This document shows positions 27,600 through 40,002 of a stretch of DNA of 64,000 bases, one piece after another. Numbering within the stretch: the first letter of the stretch is position 1; each line of letters opens with the position of its first letter. This stretch comes from Lunularia cruciata (taxonomy: Eukaryota > Streptophyta > Marchantiopsida > Lunulariales > Lunulariaceae). The stretch lies in assembly GCA_948567375.1 (NCBI GenBank), contig OX419759.1, positions 47,334,593-47,398,592 of the forward strand, written 5' to 3'. The translations under genes and the position numbers were made by a program. Under the pieces are notes generated by a model. That model made no database searches and was not told where the DNA came from. It worked only from the letters and a program-made list of their open reading frames with translations.

Positions 27600-28397
27600 G
27601 TCTAAGCCTAGTCTTTGGTCCGACATCTCTCGTACCTAGATCCATAACCTTTGTTGTGCTAATCATGGCCACGACAGATCTAGATAGTCAGAATAAGTAA
27701 AATAAACTAAGGAGACTATAGCCATGTTCGAGCGAAGTATATAATGACCAGCCCAGTGATAACAAATCACAAGTTGGATACCCTCGTATCTGAAGTTTAC
27801 ACTTTACACTCGTCCCTATGCAAGTAAGTATAGAATGGTGGGTGCTCGTTTTGTGCATGATGGATTTTCAATTATCAAATGTGTTATTATTGCTGTAATA
27901 AGAAATACAATGAACGATCTTTACTGAGAAACCATACGGAGAAACCACACAACTGGTGTAATCTACCCGACAGAAAGGATGCTCTATTTAGAAGAGCCTA
28001 CAAAAATACAGAAACAAAACTACACACCTGGGTATAACGTTACCAACAAAGTGATGCCGAATACTAATACGTTTAGAAAGAGAGAAGACGGAGAGCGTAA
28101 ATAACCACTCTATAACTTTTTGGACCTATACATACGTGCAGAACTTTGTTAGTACTGTGAAAATTAAATCAAATTCTTATGAGAAAAAGCATAATGTAAT
28201 TAAAGGGTGCCTAATCCCTGTAATTAAAGGGTGCCTAATCTGTCTGAATCTTCGTCCAAAATTTTTTCTTAACCAGATCCACAGCCATCATTTTATTTAC
28301 TCGAGGCCAGCATGCAATAACCAAAGAATGGATGAAAAGCCTGTAACCATGTGTTAAGATACCTAAGTTCCTAGTCAAGCCAATAAGTATTATAATG
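27600..28397 (+). promoter_or_regulatory. Upstream block of peroxidase P2
   Basis: This block matches 40555-41275 in the same orientation and 37560-38290 in reverse. Shared phrases include CCATGTTCGAGCGAAGTATA, AACCATACGGAGAAACCACA and CTCTATAACTTTTTG. It ends near 28390 in CATGTGTTAAGATACCTAAG and CTAGTCAAGCCAATAAG, the sequence that in the other copies runs straight into the TATA box. Here an insertion interrupts it. Its left limit is close to the end of repeat R. Confidence 0.75.
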
Positions 28398-29202
28398 TGT
28401 GAGAAAGGCTGATCGCGAAGACAAAACGAATGATGGGAAGACCCATCAAGCCGGACAACGGAGAGACAAAAATAGGTAAAATGGAGCTAAGTTCCAATAG
28501 AGTCTATATGAGAAATTTACACTACCATACTTAAGATATTTTGAGATATGCAAATTGTATAATTTACACAAATTTGAATATTTTAAGAAACATCATTTAA
28601 TGTGATTATTCTCTTATGAATTGTACCAATCATTGCACTTGGTAGAGTAATGGATACACGCGATCTAAAATATATTATAAAATATGAGAATGAACGTGGT
28701 ACCCTTGGTGTTTCATGTGATACCCTTGGCACTTCACATGATAAATGATCATGCATATTTTAACAAATGTGTCAAACGTTATATCTATCATTCTATATAA
28801 TTCCAAAGCTAGAGTAACAAAGAGTTGACTTCTCTATTGAACAAAAAATGTCTAAAATATGTTACAAAATATGAGAACAAATTTGGTACCCTTGGCGCTT
28901 CACATGATAAATGATGGTGCATTCTTTAACAAATTAGTCAAACTTGATATCTATCATTCTATATAATTCCAAAGCTAGTATAGAATTCCAAAGCTAGAGT
29001 AACAAAAAGTTTACTTCTCTATACTTGAAGACCTTACGATCTCCTCTATATAATTCCAAGGTTAGAATAACAAAAAGTTTGCTTCTCTATACTTGAAGAC
29101 CTTGCGCCCTACTGTTACATCCCCTGCACATCCAAGGAATGAGTATTCATTCCTTCCGAAACTGTATCCCATGTCAGTATTAATTATATATAAATATGAA
29201 AA
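28398..29202. repeat. 805-base insertion at the TATA box of P2
   Basis: Comparison with the P4 and orphan promoters shows a continuous sequence in which this stretch is absent. A 7-base direct repeat TATAATG flanks it (28391-28397 and 29203-29209), as expected for a target duplication. Inside are two copies of a 187-base unit (CTAAAATAT at 28665 and 28852) and shorter 71-base repeats with AGTAACAAAAAGTTT. Near its right end is a perfect hairpin AAGGAATGA-GTAT-TCATTCCTT (about 29132-29153). The first 45 bases resemble the small insert in P4 exon 4. No protein is encoded. The class is unknown; a non-autonomous element is likely. Confidence 0.7.
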
Positions 29203-29209
29203 TATAATG

Positions 29210-29585
29210 GGAGAGATCACAAAACACAAGTTGGACACACTTCTCTTTCATCTTTAGCCCCAACCTATGCAAGTAAGTTAACAATAGCAGGCCTCTTCCT
29301 CTAGATATTTGATTGGACTTGTAGCTTCTGCACAATATTATGGCCACTCGACATCCAACGCATGCATACTTCTAGAGTGGTTAGTCTTTGTTGGCTTAAT
29401 CAGAAAATAAGGACAAATGTGAGATTCTCGTCGTTGTTTATCAAGATTACAACAACTGTTCTTGTCCAATTGTACAGGAAGGAGGCGTTGGCCAGTTGTG
29501 GTGGTCAAGCTACCTTAGCTGGGTCAGGGATTCTAAGTTGAAAGATTGAAAATCAGCACGAGGCATCCCGGTGAAGATCTTCAAA
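29210..29585 (+). promoter_or_regulatory. Leader region of peroxidase P2
   Basis: After the insertion the ancestral sequence resumes with GATCACAAAACACAAGTTGG and a leader ending GCAAGTAAGTTAAC (near 29268-29282), with GTAAGT as a probable splice donor of a leader intron. A stretch from about 29370 to 29560 matches the reverse complement of 37193-37390 upstream of P4. The start codon of exon 1 follows at 29586. Confidence 0.6.
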
Positions 29586-31176
29586 ATGGGCTCTTCAAAT
29601 GCTCCCAGTTCAGCGATCTCGCACTTACGCGTGCGGCTGTTTACGCATGCTATGCTTCTCCTGGGTTTGGCAGCAGTTGTTTCAAATGCCGAACTTTCAC
29701 TGACCTTTTATGATGGAGCCTGTCCACAGGCGACAACCATCGTGAAATAGAAAGTGGATGCAATCGTGGAGGCAGATTGGGGGTTGGCTGCAGGTCTCAT
29801 ACGTCTGCACTGTTAAACTACTTCGTCGGAGTAAGTCAATCATTATTCGTTGAACTTGTTGCATTCCGCATAGTTGCAGTTTTGTCGACGTGTTACAAAT
29901 CGCATGCTTTTCTGTCTTCACATGTGATAATTCAGGATCCAAAAAGTAAGTTTTTCGAAATTGCAGGGTTGTGATGGATCCGTCCTTCTGAACTCAACCG
30001 ACACAATGTTAGCAGACAAGATGCACTACTAAACAAAGGTTTTTTGAGAGGATTCGAGCAGATTGGTGAGATCAAAATGCAGCTCGAATGCGAATGCCTG
30101 GCGTTGTCTCATCCGCAGATATACTCGCTTTGGTAGCACGAGACGCAACTGCCAAAGTACATTTACTTACCCCTCAAATCTTCAAAGCAGCAAAAGGAAA
30201 CATGATGAGAATCGGGTTTAATTATCGTTGATGATCCGAATATATGAATGAGAAATCATACGATACAAGTGGGAGCTAATTCCACGTGTGTTAAAAGAAG
30301 TTGGAGTATTAGAATTGTTACTAGGAGTTGCATCTGGCGATGCATGTAAAACTCGTTTGAGAAATTGAATCATCAGGTCATGTTTAACAAGGCATAACAA
30401 TACTGCTTTGCCTTGACATACAGGTTGGAGGCTGGGGTTGGCCAGTATTCTTGGGCCGAGTTGACGGGGCTGTCTCTATCGCCGGGGCAGTGTATAGCAG
30501 TTTGCCAAAGCGTACCGACGATTTTTCCCCAGCTGGTAGCTACGTTTGCCAAAGTTGGGCTCGATGCAGGGGACTTGATTATACTCTCAGGTAAGCAACC
30601 CTGGATATGGAAACAATCATGTCAGTGAAGTTCATGCTACCTTCACGCCATTCTTCGGTTGAATCCATGGTTCGAACTTGGGATATTCTGAAACGAACGA
30701 ATTGAACTTCATGTGTCGCTCAAGCTTCATTCTCCATACGTGGTATGGATACAGGCGGCCACTCCATCGGACAGTTCCATTGTGGAGCATTCCTCGAGAG
30801 ACTGTACAATTTTGATGGTCAAAATAACACAGACCCTTCTCTCGACGCCGGATTTGCTGCCTGGCTCAAGACTCGCTGCCCTGAAGACCAGCCTCTTAAC
30901 TTCATGGATTCGGACTCAACTAACGGAACATTTGATTCTACTTACTACGTGGACCTTCTCACAAACAAAGGACTTCTTGACAACAAAAAATCCAAATCCG
31001 ACGTGGCACTCATGAGCGACCCATTGGGTGTGCAGTATGCGATCAAAGCAGTGCAAGATTTCAAATCGTTCCTATACGACTTCGGAGTGGCAATCATCAA
31101 AATGGGCAACATTCAGACCGTGGATCCCTATGGATGGAGGAAGCACTGGACTGCTGTGGAACCTCGTTTCTATTGA
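29586..31176 (+). pseudogene. Class III peroxidase copy P2, last exon intact
   Basis: Exon 1 (29586-29830) starts MGSSNAPSSAISHL and has a hydrophobic signal peptide (AMLLLGLAAVVSNA), then LSLTFYDGACPQATTIV; a stop follows at TTIV-K-stop, and the distal-histidine motif is destroyed (RLHC-stop). Exon 2 (29967-30156) is 190 bases instead of 192, which shifts the frame. Exon 3 (30424-30590) is 167 instead of 166 owing to an extra C. Exon 4 (30755-31176) is open to a TGA and carries GGHSIGQFHCGAFLERLYNF, TFDSTYY and GNIQTVDPYGWRK. Compared with P1 and P4 it has a four-residue insertion (LDNKKSKSDVA). All introns keep GT/AG ends. No working enzyme is expected. Confidence 0.88.
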
Positions 31177-31780
31177 TGATTGACATGAGGCCCGGCAACG
31201 GCAGCGGTCGGGGCCCTAATTCGTTGGCAATGTTCCGGTTGTGCCATTCTTCTAGACGAATAGTGAGCTAGCACAACACCCCGACACCTTAACTCACGGT
31301 TATATGTGTTCGCAAGTCACAACTAGCTATAGCAAACACCAATTGTTGAATGAGATTCAGAATTCCTTAATTCAGAATGATTTGTCTGATTTACTGGATT
31401 CATAAATGGTGCACTGTCAGTGCGACTGCATTATACCCAATATGTTAGTTAGCTATAGAGAGTGCGACATGTAGCGATATACGTGTGGATGACTTACACG
31501 AGTCATTCTGGTAGTCCGATGCCAGTTTCTTACGTGATGACGATGGTAATAAAGAACCGATGTCTTTTAATGTCGATTATCGTGTCGAGCTTCTGGATTA
31601 TTTCCGCAGGCACATCCCTTATGTTGAAATGAATCAGTGGAGGAATTGACTTGCTTCTCACCTCCACCAGTTTCAGGCATTGGAGAATCATCCATTTGAG
31701 TTCAGGATATGGAATCAGCGGAGTTGCTCTGATCCTGCATAGAGTAAGAGTTTTAGAGTTCCAGTAAGAGATTACACTCT
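31177..31780 (+). other. 3' flank of P2, duplicated at P4
   Basis: About 31180-31620 matches the reverse complement of about 35090-35510, the 3' flank of P4. Shared phrases include GGTGCACTGTCAGTGCGACT and TGACTTACACGAGT or its variants. The shared flank shows that the duplicated unit reached beyond the coding region. About 31620-31780 has no recognised match. Confidence 0.65.
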
Positions 31781-31794
31781 TACTGGATTGGAGC

Positions 31795-32030
31795 GGCGCA
31801 GATGGTGTGTTCTTGGGTGCTGTGTTTCTCGATTTTCAACCAGAATCATACCCGCATGACTACAGGAGATAAAACAAACGTGTATGTTGACCACCGAGAC
31901 CACGCGATACATAGGATATCAAGGATTCTTTGACATGGATATCTTTTGATTGCCTCCAGAGAGCTACACTGAAAATTATTGGACATGTCTTAAATCTACT
32001 CCGCGATTCGTGTAATACAGTAGATGGGGT
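31795..32030 (+). pseudogene. Unrecognised exon B, copy 1
   Basis: The plus strand encodes RADGVFLGAVFLDF and, further on, a worn version of LTWIPFDCLPRAKLKI. The best copy is at 38468-38710 (minus). This copy is broken. I do not recognise the protein. It lies just downstream of P2's 3' flank and faces the exon A copy that follows. Confidence 0.5.
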
Positions 32031-32034
32031 ATTC

Positions 32035-32230
32035 CTGCGGCTGCCGTATCTGACTAGGGGTACCCGTTCATATTTGCAAACAACACTGTGAGCCGTTCCA
32101 TCTAGTTGATTGGTGTTGCTCATTGGAGTACTTAGAAACAGACATCAACACTGATATGGACCTGGTCTTTGGTTCCATATTTATCGTACCTAGATCCATT
32201 ACTTCTGTTCTGCTAATCATGGCGAGGACT
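32035..32230 (-). pseudogene. Unrecognised exon A, copy 1, and start of upstream block
   Basis: The minus strand encodes QLDGTAHSVVCKYER, matching QFDGTSHSVVCGYSRK in the copy at 38299-38400. At about 32150-32230 follow phrases of the peroxidase upstream block (CCTAGATCCATTACTTCTG, GCTAATCATGGCGAGGA). The block then stops, so this is the truncated start of another duplicated unit. Confidence 0.5.
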
Positions 32231-33142
32231 AAAGAATCATGGCTTAAGTTCCCTTGTTAGTGATCGTAAAAAAGTCCTAAAAAATCCTGGTCCTAAAAAA
32301 TCGGAGAATGGATGGAGTTTCTGTAGCTGTAGACAGTAATGCACACCTACAGAACTGGAATCATTCTGGATTGTTCAACGCCTGATAGGTCTCAATTGCA
32401 AGACGATTGGATACCCCATTCACTGAATCGAAGACCTTCTTCAGTTTAGAAATGTTCCTCTACAATGATGGTATATCCTATTTTGCGGATATAACTTGTG
32501 ACTTACCTGTCCTGAAATCTAAGCAAGTGCTTTCCTTTTTGTGTAAGGTAGAATTTTACATAAAAATCATCGAACAAAGTAGTAACGGCTGAGTTTTAAT
32601 GAGTGTTCACTCACTAAAGTTATAACCATTTGAAGAGCTACCACCCAAAGAGGGGCATGAGACAGGATTTTGCCAAACGAGTGGAGTCACATGACACTTT
32701 CCGGCAGACTCAACAAATGTAAGAGGCAATTGGCTCGAAGTTTAAAGCAGAAGTTTCATATCGCAAACAAATAGACGTCCAAAGAAGTCAGTGTTTTATT
32801 CCATTCAGCTCTCCTCGTGTACCAAATTGGTATCGGACCACCTGACCATGGCTGGTCATGACCGAAGTCATCCCACACAGTATTCTGTATACGCCTCACT
32901 CCTTTAGCTGACTTACATGTTGGGTAAAGTGCACTGAAAATGCACCATTTATGACTGCAGACATTCGAATGAATAACTTTTGAATATTGAACTCTAAATT
33001 CTCGATCAACAATTTGTATTTTCTATAGCTAAACATGACAAGCATACATATATACCCGTGAGTTAAGCTATCGCTATATTGGGCATCTGGGGCAGTATGC
33101 CTCCAACGCAGTTGCAGGCACACTACCCCAAATTCTGATGAT
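32231..33142. other. No recognisable gene
   Basis: Short open frames only. Near 33055-33120 a sequence resembling the peroxidase 3' flank appears (CCGTGAGTTAAGCTATCGCT, compare 35405-35430), which fits the 3' side of P3. The rest is unplaced. Confidence 0.4.
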
Positions 33143-33217
33143 GAGCCGCGTTCCTTCTGATGATTGACTTGAGGCCAGTCACTGGCCTCAAGTCAATCAT
33201 CAGAAGGAACGCGGCTC
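33143..33217. repeat. 75-base perfect palindrome at the end of P3
   Basis: Two 37-base arms are exact reverse complements around a single central C (33180). The right arm is in its normal place: it holds the end of P3 exon 4 (AACGCGGCTC reads EPR in reverse) and the first bases of the 3' flank. The left arm is an inverted copy of it. To the left the sequence changes to unrelated DNA. Confidence 0.95.
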
Positions 33218-33885
33218 GACAACCGCACAGTGCTTTCTCCACTCGTATGGATCCACAGTCTCGATGGTCCCATTTTGAGCATATCCACTCCGAGTGTCCA
33301 CCTGTATTTAGTACAGGATATTTCATCAGAAACTGTTGGAGAAGTAGATGTCTTGTCCAGTGGTAGTAGAGTTCCGAAGGTCATGACACGTCAATTGACT
33401 TCAGCTAGAGAGAACTAACAATGTTGAAGGCTGTGATACAAAATTCCAACTCGCAGTCGACACCAATATCAGAACTCAGAAACTTAGTCCTAACGAAGTA
33501 AGTTAACATTCAGGTTACTACCTCAGAGATAATCATATCCCGTGCATCAACTCCAACTCTGGCGAAAGTAGCGACGAGGCGGGCGAATCGTCTGTTCGTT
33601 TCGTTAAGCTGGCATTCACGGTTTCCACGATTGAAACAGCCCCGTCAACTCGGCCCAAGAATACTGGCCATGCCCGGCCACCGGCCTGCATATACTTGTA
33701 AAGATCAACATAATCAGTACCACATTGTTTTGTTTCTTTTTGTTATTCCCAGTGAAAATTTGTAGGCAGCTTTACTCCAATCAGTTCTGCAGACATGATC
33801 CGATCTCCACTTGTAAGTAGTATTGCTTAACTTGGCGGTGGCATCTCGTGCGACCAAATCTAAAATATCAGCACGTTCTCGAATA
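33200..33885 (-). pseudogene. Class III peroxidase copy P3, heavily deleted
   Basis: Exon 4 (33301-33200) is only about 102 bases: it begins with a worn GGHSxx and jumps to the C-terminal DCGSIRVEKAL-type sequence that matches GNIQTVxPYGWRKH in another frame, so roughly 300 bases are missing. Exon 3 (33685-33522) is 164 bases and still reads WPVFLGRVDGAVSI. Only about 50 bases of exon 2 remain (33885-33831, LVARDATAK). Exon 1 and a promoter were not found. It is the most eroded of the five copies. Confidence 0.75.
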
Positions 33886-33889
33886 TAAG

Positions 33890-35089
33890 GGGTAAATTAC
33901 TAGTAACCACCCAGTGGGTGGATGCCAAAGATAAACCATCGGCACCTGAAGGAAGAAACCCCTTTTGCCACACCCCTTTTGCCCAAAAAAATCACTTACG
34001 TACTTGCAGAGTATGAGAATTATATTCTTGCACCAACCTTTCTACAGGCCACAAGTAATCATGCAGATCGCAGTAGAGCACAAATAGAATACACAAAAAA
34101 TTCCGTTTGAGAAGAAGTTACATCTTAGTGCTTGATGGAAGCATTCTATATACACAGCGGCACATGTGCATCCTAAAGCTAGAGAATCATGAGTTATAAT
34201 ATCGTAATCGTATAACATCGTAATATGATTTTGCGGGCTGTAGGGTAGTCTGATACCCGAACCAGTAAATTTGAGCTGCCTTCGTAGAGAGATGATTCGG
34301 ATTATTGCATTGCAGCTGTCATGAATGCTGATTCGACGATTGTCCTTCGAGTTGTAGTAGATTTGCTGGTGAGCTTGGACCTGTAATGTGTAGAACACTA
34401 TTTGGATTTCCTGATTAATAGAATTGAATAGGTACAACACAGCCAAGATCTTTAACCTCGTCTAGTCCAAGGTTTGATGCATTATTTATTGATGGCCGTC
34501 AAGAGAGCTCCCCATGTGTGAGAATCACGGACGAAAAACGTGGACGAGTACATTCACCATGCGCGGCCGGCGTCATTCTTTACCCTGGTGAGGGAAGAGT
34601 GAGTTCAGAACTTGGTGAGTACGGTTTCAGTACTTTGGTCTAACCTATATTGTGCAGGCCTAGTGGTTCTATTCTATGAGCGATTGATTGATAATAATGT
34701 AGCTCGTACCATGTCTAGCACAAGCTTTTAGAACATGATAAAAGTTACGGACGAAACTTGGAGCAGGAAGCAGGATCAAGTTGGAAAAGCAGGAATCAGG
34801 TGCTTGTTCTGCAATTGAAAAATGAATCAGAAACCATGATTGACAGGGAAGAAACAAAATGATCCAGAGAAGAGAAGATTCAAAAAGTTTGAATTCACCT
34901 TAGATCATCGAGAAAGCATCTCCGGCAGTTCCATGTCATCCTGCATATTCACCTTCCAGCTTTTTGTGACCTCATTGACAGAATACTTCACCTTTCTTTT
35001 CTGAAGGGCAGACGTTTAAAAACCATGATCATAGTCCATTGGAACCTCCACAAATGTGAATGGATTTGCCTGCGTAAATGAATCCGACA
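33890..35089. other. No recognisable gene
   Basis: It lies between P3 and the 3' flank of P4. A 134-residue open frame on the minus strand (34042-34446) has no recognisable domain. No match to the other repeats was seen. A GC-rich patch with GCGCGGCCGGCG lies near 34560. Confidence 0.4.
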
Positions 35090-35517
35090 CTCCATATGAC
35101 AATTCATATCAAAAGACATCGGACCTTTATTACCATCGGTCATGAAACACACAGGCGTCAGACTACCAGAATCACTCGTCTAAGTCATCCATCACTCGTC
35201 TAAGTCATCCACCACACGAATCTGATGCAGATCTCGCGCTCCCTACAGCTCACTAGCATGTTGTGGATAATGCAGTCGCACTGACAGTGCACCATTTATG
35301 AATCCAGTCAATCGGTAATCCCGATTGACTGAGCTAAGAATTCCGAATCTCATTCAAGGATTGGTGTTTGCTATAGCTAGTTGTGACTTGCGGACACATA
35401 TAACCGTGAATTAAGCTGTCGCTATGTTGTGCTAGCTCACTATTCGCCTAAAGGAATGGAACCACTGGAACATTGCCCGAATTCGACGCCCGACCGCTGC
35501 CCTTGCCAGGCCTCATG
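35090..35517 (-). other. 3' flank of P4
   Basis: Reverse-complement match to the 3' flank of P2. It contains a short local duplication, CACTCGTCTAAGTCATCC, twice in a row near 35173-35210. Confidence 0.65.
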
Positions 35518-37156
<1,639 letters not shown>

Positions 37157-37159
37157 TTT

Positions 37160-37560
37160 GAAGATCTTCACGGGGATGGCTCGTTCTGATTTTCACTTTC
37201 TCAACTTGGAATCCCTGACCCAGCCAAAGGTAGCTCGACCACCACAACTGACCAAGGCCACCTTCCTGTACAATTGGACAACAACAGTTGTTGCAATCTT
37301 GAGAAACAACGACGAGAATGCCATTTGCTTCGTCCTGATTTTCTGATCAAGCCAACAAAGACTAACCACTCGAGAAGTATGCATGCATTAGATGTCAAGT
37401 GGCCAAAATAGGTGTGCAGAAAACTGAAAGTGCGATCATTATCGAAGAAGAGGAGCTGCCATTGTTAACTTACGTGCAAAGGTCGAGGGTAAATATCAAA
37501 GAGGAGCGTATCAAACTTGTGTTTTGTGATCTTTCTGATGCTATATATACTGGCTTGACT
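37160..37560 (-). promoter_or_regulatory. Promoter, TATA box and leader of P4
   Basis: On the minus strand the TATA box GTATATATAG (37550-37541) is followed by AAGATCACAAAACACAAG and a leader ending GCACGTAAGT (donor GT at 37473-37472). The proposed leader intron then runs to near the start codon at 37156. The same order appears at P2 (interrupted), in the orphan copy at 41260-41350, and with changes at P1. Confidence 0.65.
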
Positions 37561-38290
37561 TGGAACTTAGGTGCCTTAACGCATGGCTACAGTCTTTTCA
37601 TCCATTCCTTGGTTATAATATGCTGGCCTGGAGTAAATAAAATGATGACTGTGGAGCTGGTTACGACAGACCTGGGATGAAATTAGGCACCCTTTAGTTA
37701 AAATCTGTATTCATTCAAGAGAATTCATTTATGTTCACAATACCAACAAATTTCTGCAGGTATGTATCCGTCCAAAAAGTTATACAGCGCGTATTTACGC
37801 ACTCAGTCTTCTCTCTTGCTAAAACATGTTATTGGGTATCACTTTGTTCGTAACTTATATGCCAGGTGTGTAGTTTTCTTTCTGTGTTTTATGGCTCTTC
37901 TAAATAAAGCATCTACGCAGTCGAGTAGAATAAACCAGTTGTGTGGTTTCTCCGTATGGTTTTCAGTAAAGAGCTGTTCAGTGTATTTCTTATTGCAGCA
38001 ATTACAAGAGAGTTGAAAATTTAAAATCCAGCATGCACAAAAGAGCACCCACTATTCTATACATTCTTGCAGAGGGTCGAGTGTGAAGTTCAAATACGAG
38101 AGTATCCAACTTGTGATTTGCGATTAATCTGCTCGTCATCATATACTTCGCTCGAACATGGCTCCAGTCTCCTCAGTTATTTCACTTAACTCTGTCTATC
38201 TAGATCTGTCCTGGCCATGATTAGCAGAAAAGAGTTATGGATCTAGGTACGACAAATATCGGACCAAGACCAGGCATGGTCTTTGGTCCA
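37560..38290 (-). promoter_or_regulatory. Upstream block of P4
   Basis: It is the reverse complement of 40555-41265 over nearly its whole length and of 27600-28390. It ends at exon A copy 2. Together with the block near P5 it makes an inverted repeat of about 0.9 kb around the P5 gene. Confidence 0.75.
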
Positions 38291-38298
38291 TTTCAGCG

Positions 38299-38410
38299 TT
38301 GATGTCTGTTTCTAAGCAGTACTTGAGGAAGCAACAATTCGACGGAACGTCTCACAGTGTTGTGTGCGGGTACAGCAGGAAAGTAACAGTAAGGATCCAA
38401 GGTATGGTCT
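38299..38410 (+). pseudogene. Unrecognised exon A, copy 2
   Basis: The plus strand encodes SVSKQYLRKQQFDGTSHSVV followed by CGYSRKVTVRIQ, then meets a good splice donor (CCAAG-GTATGG). The copy at 40545-40430 continues the frame for a further 16 residues or so (NQSGDWLQQGILMAG). The protein is not recognised. It diverges from P4, whose promoter lies immediately to its left. Confidence 0.5.
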
Positions 38411-38467
38411 CAAACTTATACCCCTGTTCATATATGGCAGTCACCAGAAACCTCCATCTACTGTATA

Positions 38468-38710
38468 TCACCGAGCGCGGAGTAGATTTAAATCATCTGC
38501 ATCAATTTTCAGTTTTGCTCTTGGGAGGCAATCAAAAGGTATCCACGTCAGAGCATCATTGATTTCCCATGTTTCACGGCTTCTCGGAGCACAGTATACA
38601 CCGTTTGTTTCATCTCCTGAACTCTTATGCGGGTATGATTTTGATCGAAAGTCCAGAAACACAGCACCCAAGAACACACCATCTGCCCTTATTTGAACCG
38701 CTTGGTCCAT
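38468..38710 (-). pseudogene. Unrecognised exon B, copy 2, best preserved
   Basis: An open frame of 80 residues with IRADGVFLGAVFLDFRSKSY, NGVYCAPRSRETWEIND and LTWIPFDCLPRAKLKIDADD, then a stop. Copies at 31795 and 40005 share the sequence, so it is real and not a chance frame. The similarity includes the stop region. It looks like a last exon of a host gene carried along in the duplications. I do not recognise the family. Its left end abuts the broken exon 4 of P5. Confidence 0.55.
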
Positions 38711-38721
38711 TCCATCAAGAC

Positions 38722-39992
38722 CATCAAAATTGTACAGTCTCTCGAGAACAACGCTCTACAATGGAACTGTCCCGATGGAATGGCCACCTGTGTTCATACC
38801 ACGTATGCAGAATGAAGCTTCAGCTGAACGTGAAGTTGAATTTGTTGGTTCAGAATATCCCTGGTTCGAACCATGGATTCAACAGAAGAATGGCGCGAAG
38901 GTAGTATGAACTTTACTAACATGATTGCTTCCATATGCAGGGCTGCTTACCTGAGAGTATAATCATGTCCCGTGCATCAAGTCCAACTTTGGCAAACGTA
39001 GCTAACAGCTGGGAAAAAATTATCGGTACACTTTGGCAAACTGCTATTCACTGCCTCGGCGATAGAGACAGCCCCGTCGACTCGGCCTACGAATACTGGC
39101 CAACCCCAGCCTCCAACCTGTATGTCACGGTAAAGCAGTGCGTTATGCCTTCGTGTCGAGGGAACTTGTTAAACAGGACTTGATGATTCAATTTCTCAAA
39201 CAAGTTTTAACTGCATCGCTAGATGCAACTCCTAATAACAATTCTAATACTCCAACTATTTCTAAATACACGTGGAATTAGTTCCCACTTGGATCGGATG
39301 ATTTCTCATTCATATATTCGGATCGTCAATGTTTAATTAAGCCAGTTTCTCTTCATGTTTCCATTTGCTGCTTTAAAGATTTGAGTGGTAAGTACATGTA
39401 CTTTGGCAGTTGCGTCTCGTGCTACCAAAGCCAGTATATCTGCGCATGAGACAACGCCAGGGCATTCGCATTCATGCTGCATTTTGATCTCATCAATCTG
39501 ATCGAATCCTCTCAAAGAACCCTTTTCTGCTGCCATTCTGTCGGTTGAGTTCAGAAGGACGGATCCATCACAATCCTGCACATTCGGAAAAATTAACTTT
39601 TGGGATCGTGGACTACCACGTGTGAAAATGGAAAAGCATGCGATTTGTAACAAGTCGATAACACTGCAACTAAGCAGAATGTAACAAGTTCAACGAAGAA
39701 TGATTTATGCGGAATGTAACAAGTTCAATGAATAATGATCGACTTACTCCGACGAAGCAGATATGGACGTGAAGACGCATGAGACCTGCAGCCAACCCCC
39801 AATCCGCCTCCACAATTGCATCCATTTTCTGTTCACGATGGTTGTCGCCTGTGGACAGGTTCCATCATAAAAGCTCAGTGAAAGTTCGGCATTTGAAACA
39901 ATTGCTGCCACACCCAGGAGAAGCATAGCATTCGTCAACAGCCGCAGGCGTAAGTGCGAGATCGCTGAACTAGGAGCGTTTGAAGAGCCCAT
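38722..39992 (-). pseudogene. Class III peroxidase copy P5, 3' truncated
   Basis: Exon 1 (39992-39748) begins MGSSNAPSSAISHLRLRLLT and has a good signal peptide, then LSLSFYDGTCPQATTIVN, where a lost base shifts the frame; the distal motif is altered (RLHVHICFVG). Exon 2 (39575-39402) is 174 bases: an 18-base in-frame deletion removes DALLNK. Exon 3 (39117-38951) is 167 bases, one A too many. Exon 4 keeps only its first 65 bases or so (38787-38722, GGHSIG) and then breaks off at exon B copy 2. Directly upstream of exon 1, at about 40003, the sequence jumps to exon B, so its own promoter is missing from the expected place. Confidence 0.85.
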
Positions 39993-40002
39993 TTTGAAGA
40001 TC

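Noticed and set aside
28398-28450. Start of the P2 insertion resembling a group II intron 5' end (GTGTG)
   Set aside because: Only five bases agree, no domain V or intron protein is visible, and the flanking direct repeat fits an ordinary insertion better.
38364-38696. 110-residue plus-strand frame across exon A and exon B
   Set aside because: It runs antisense through exon B, whose conserved frame is on the minus strand. Only the first part (exon A) is supported.
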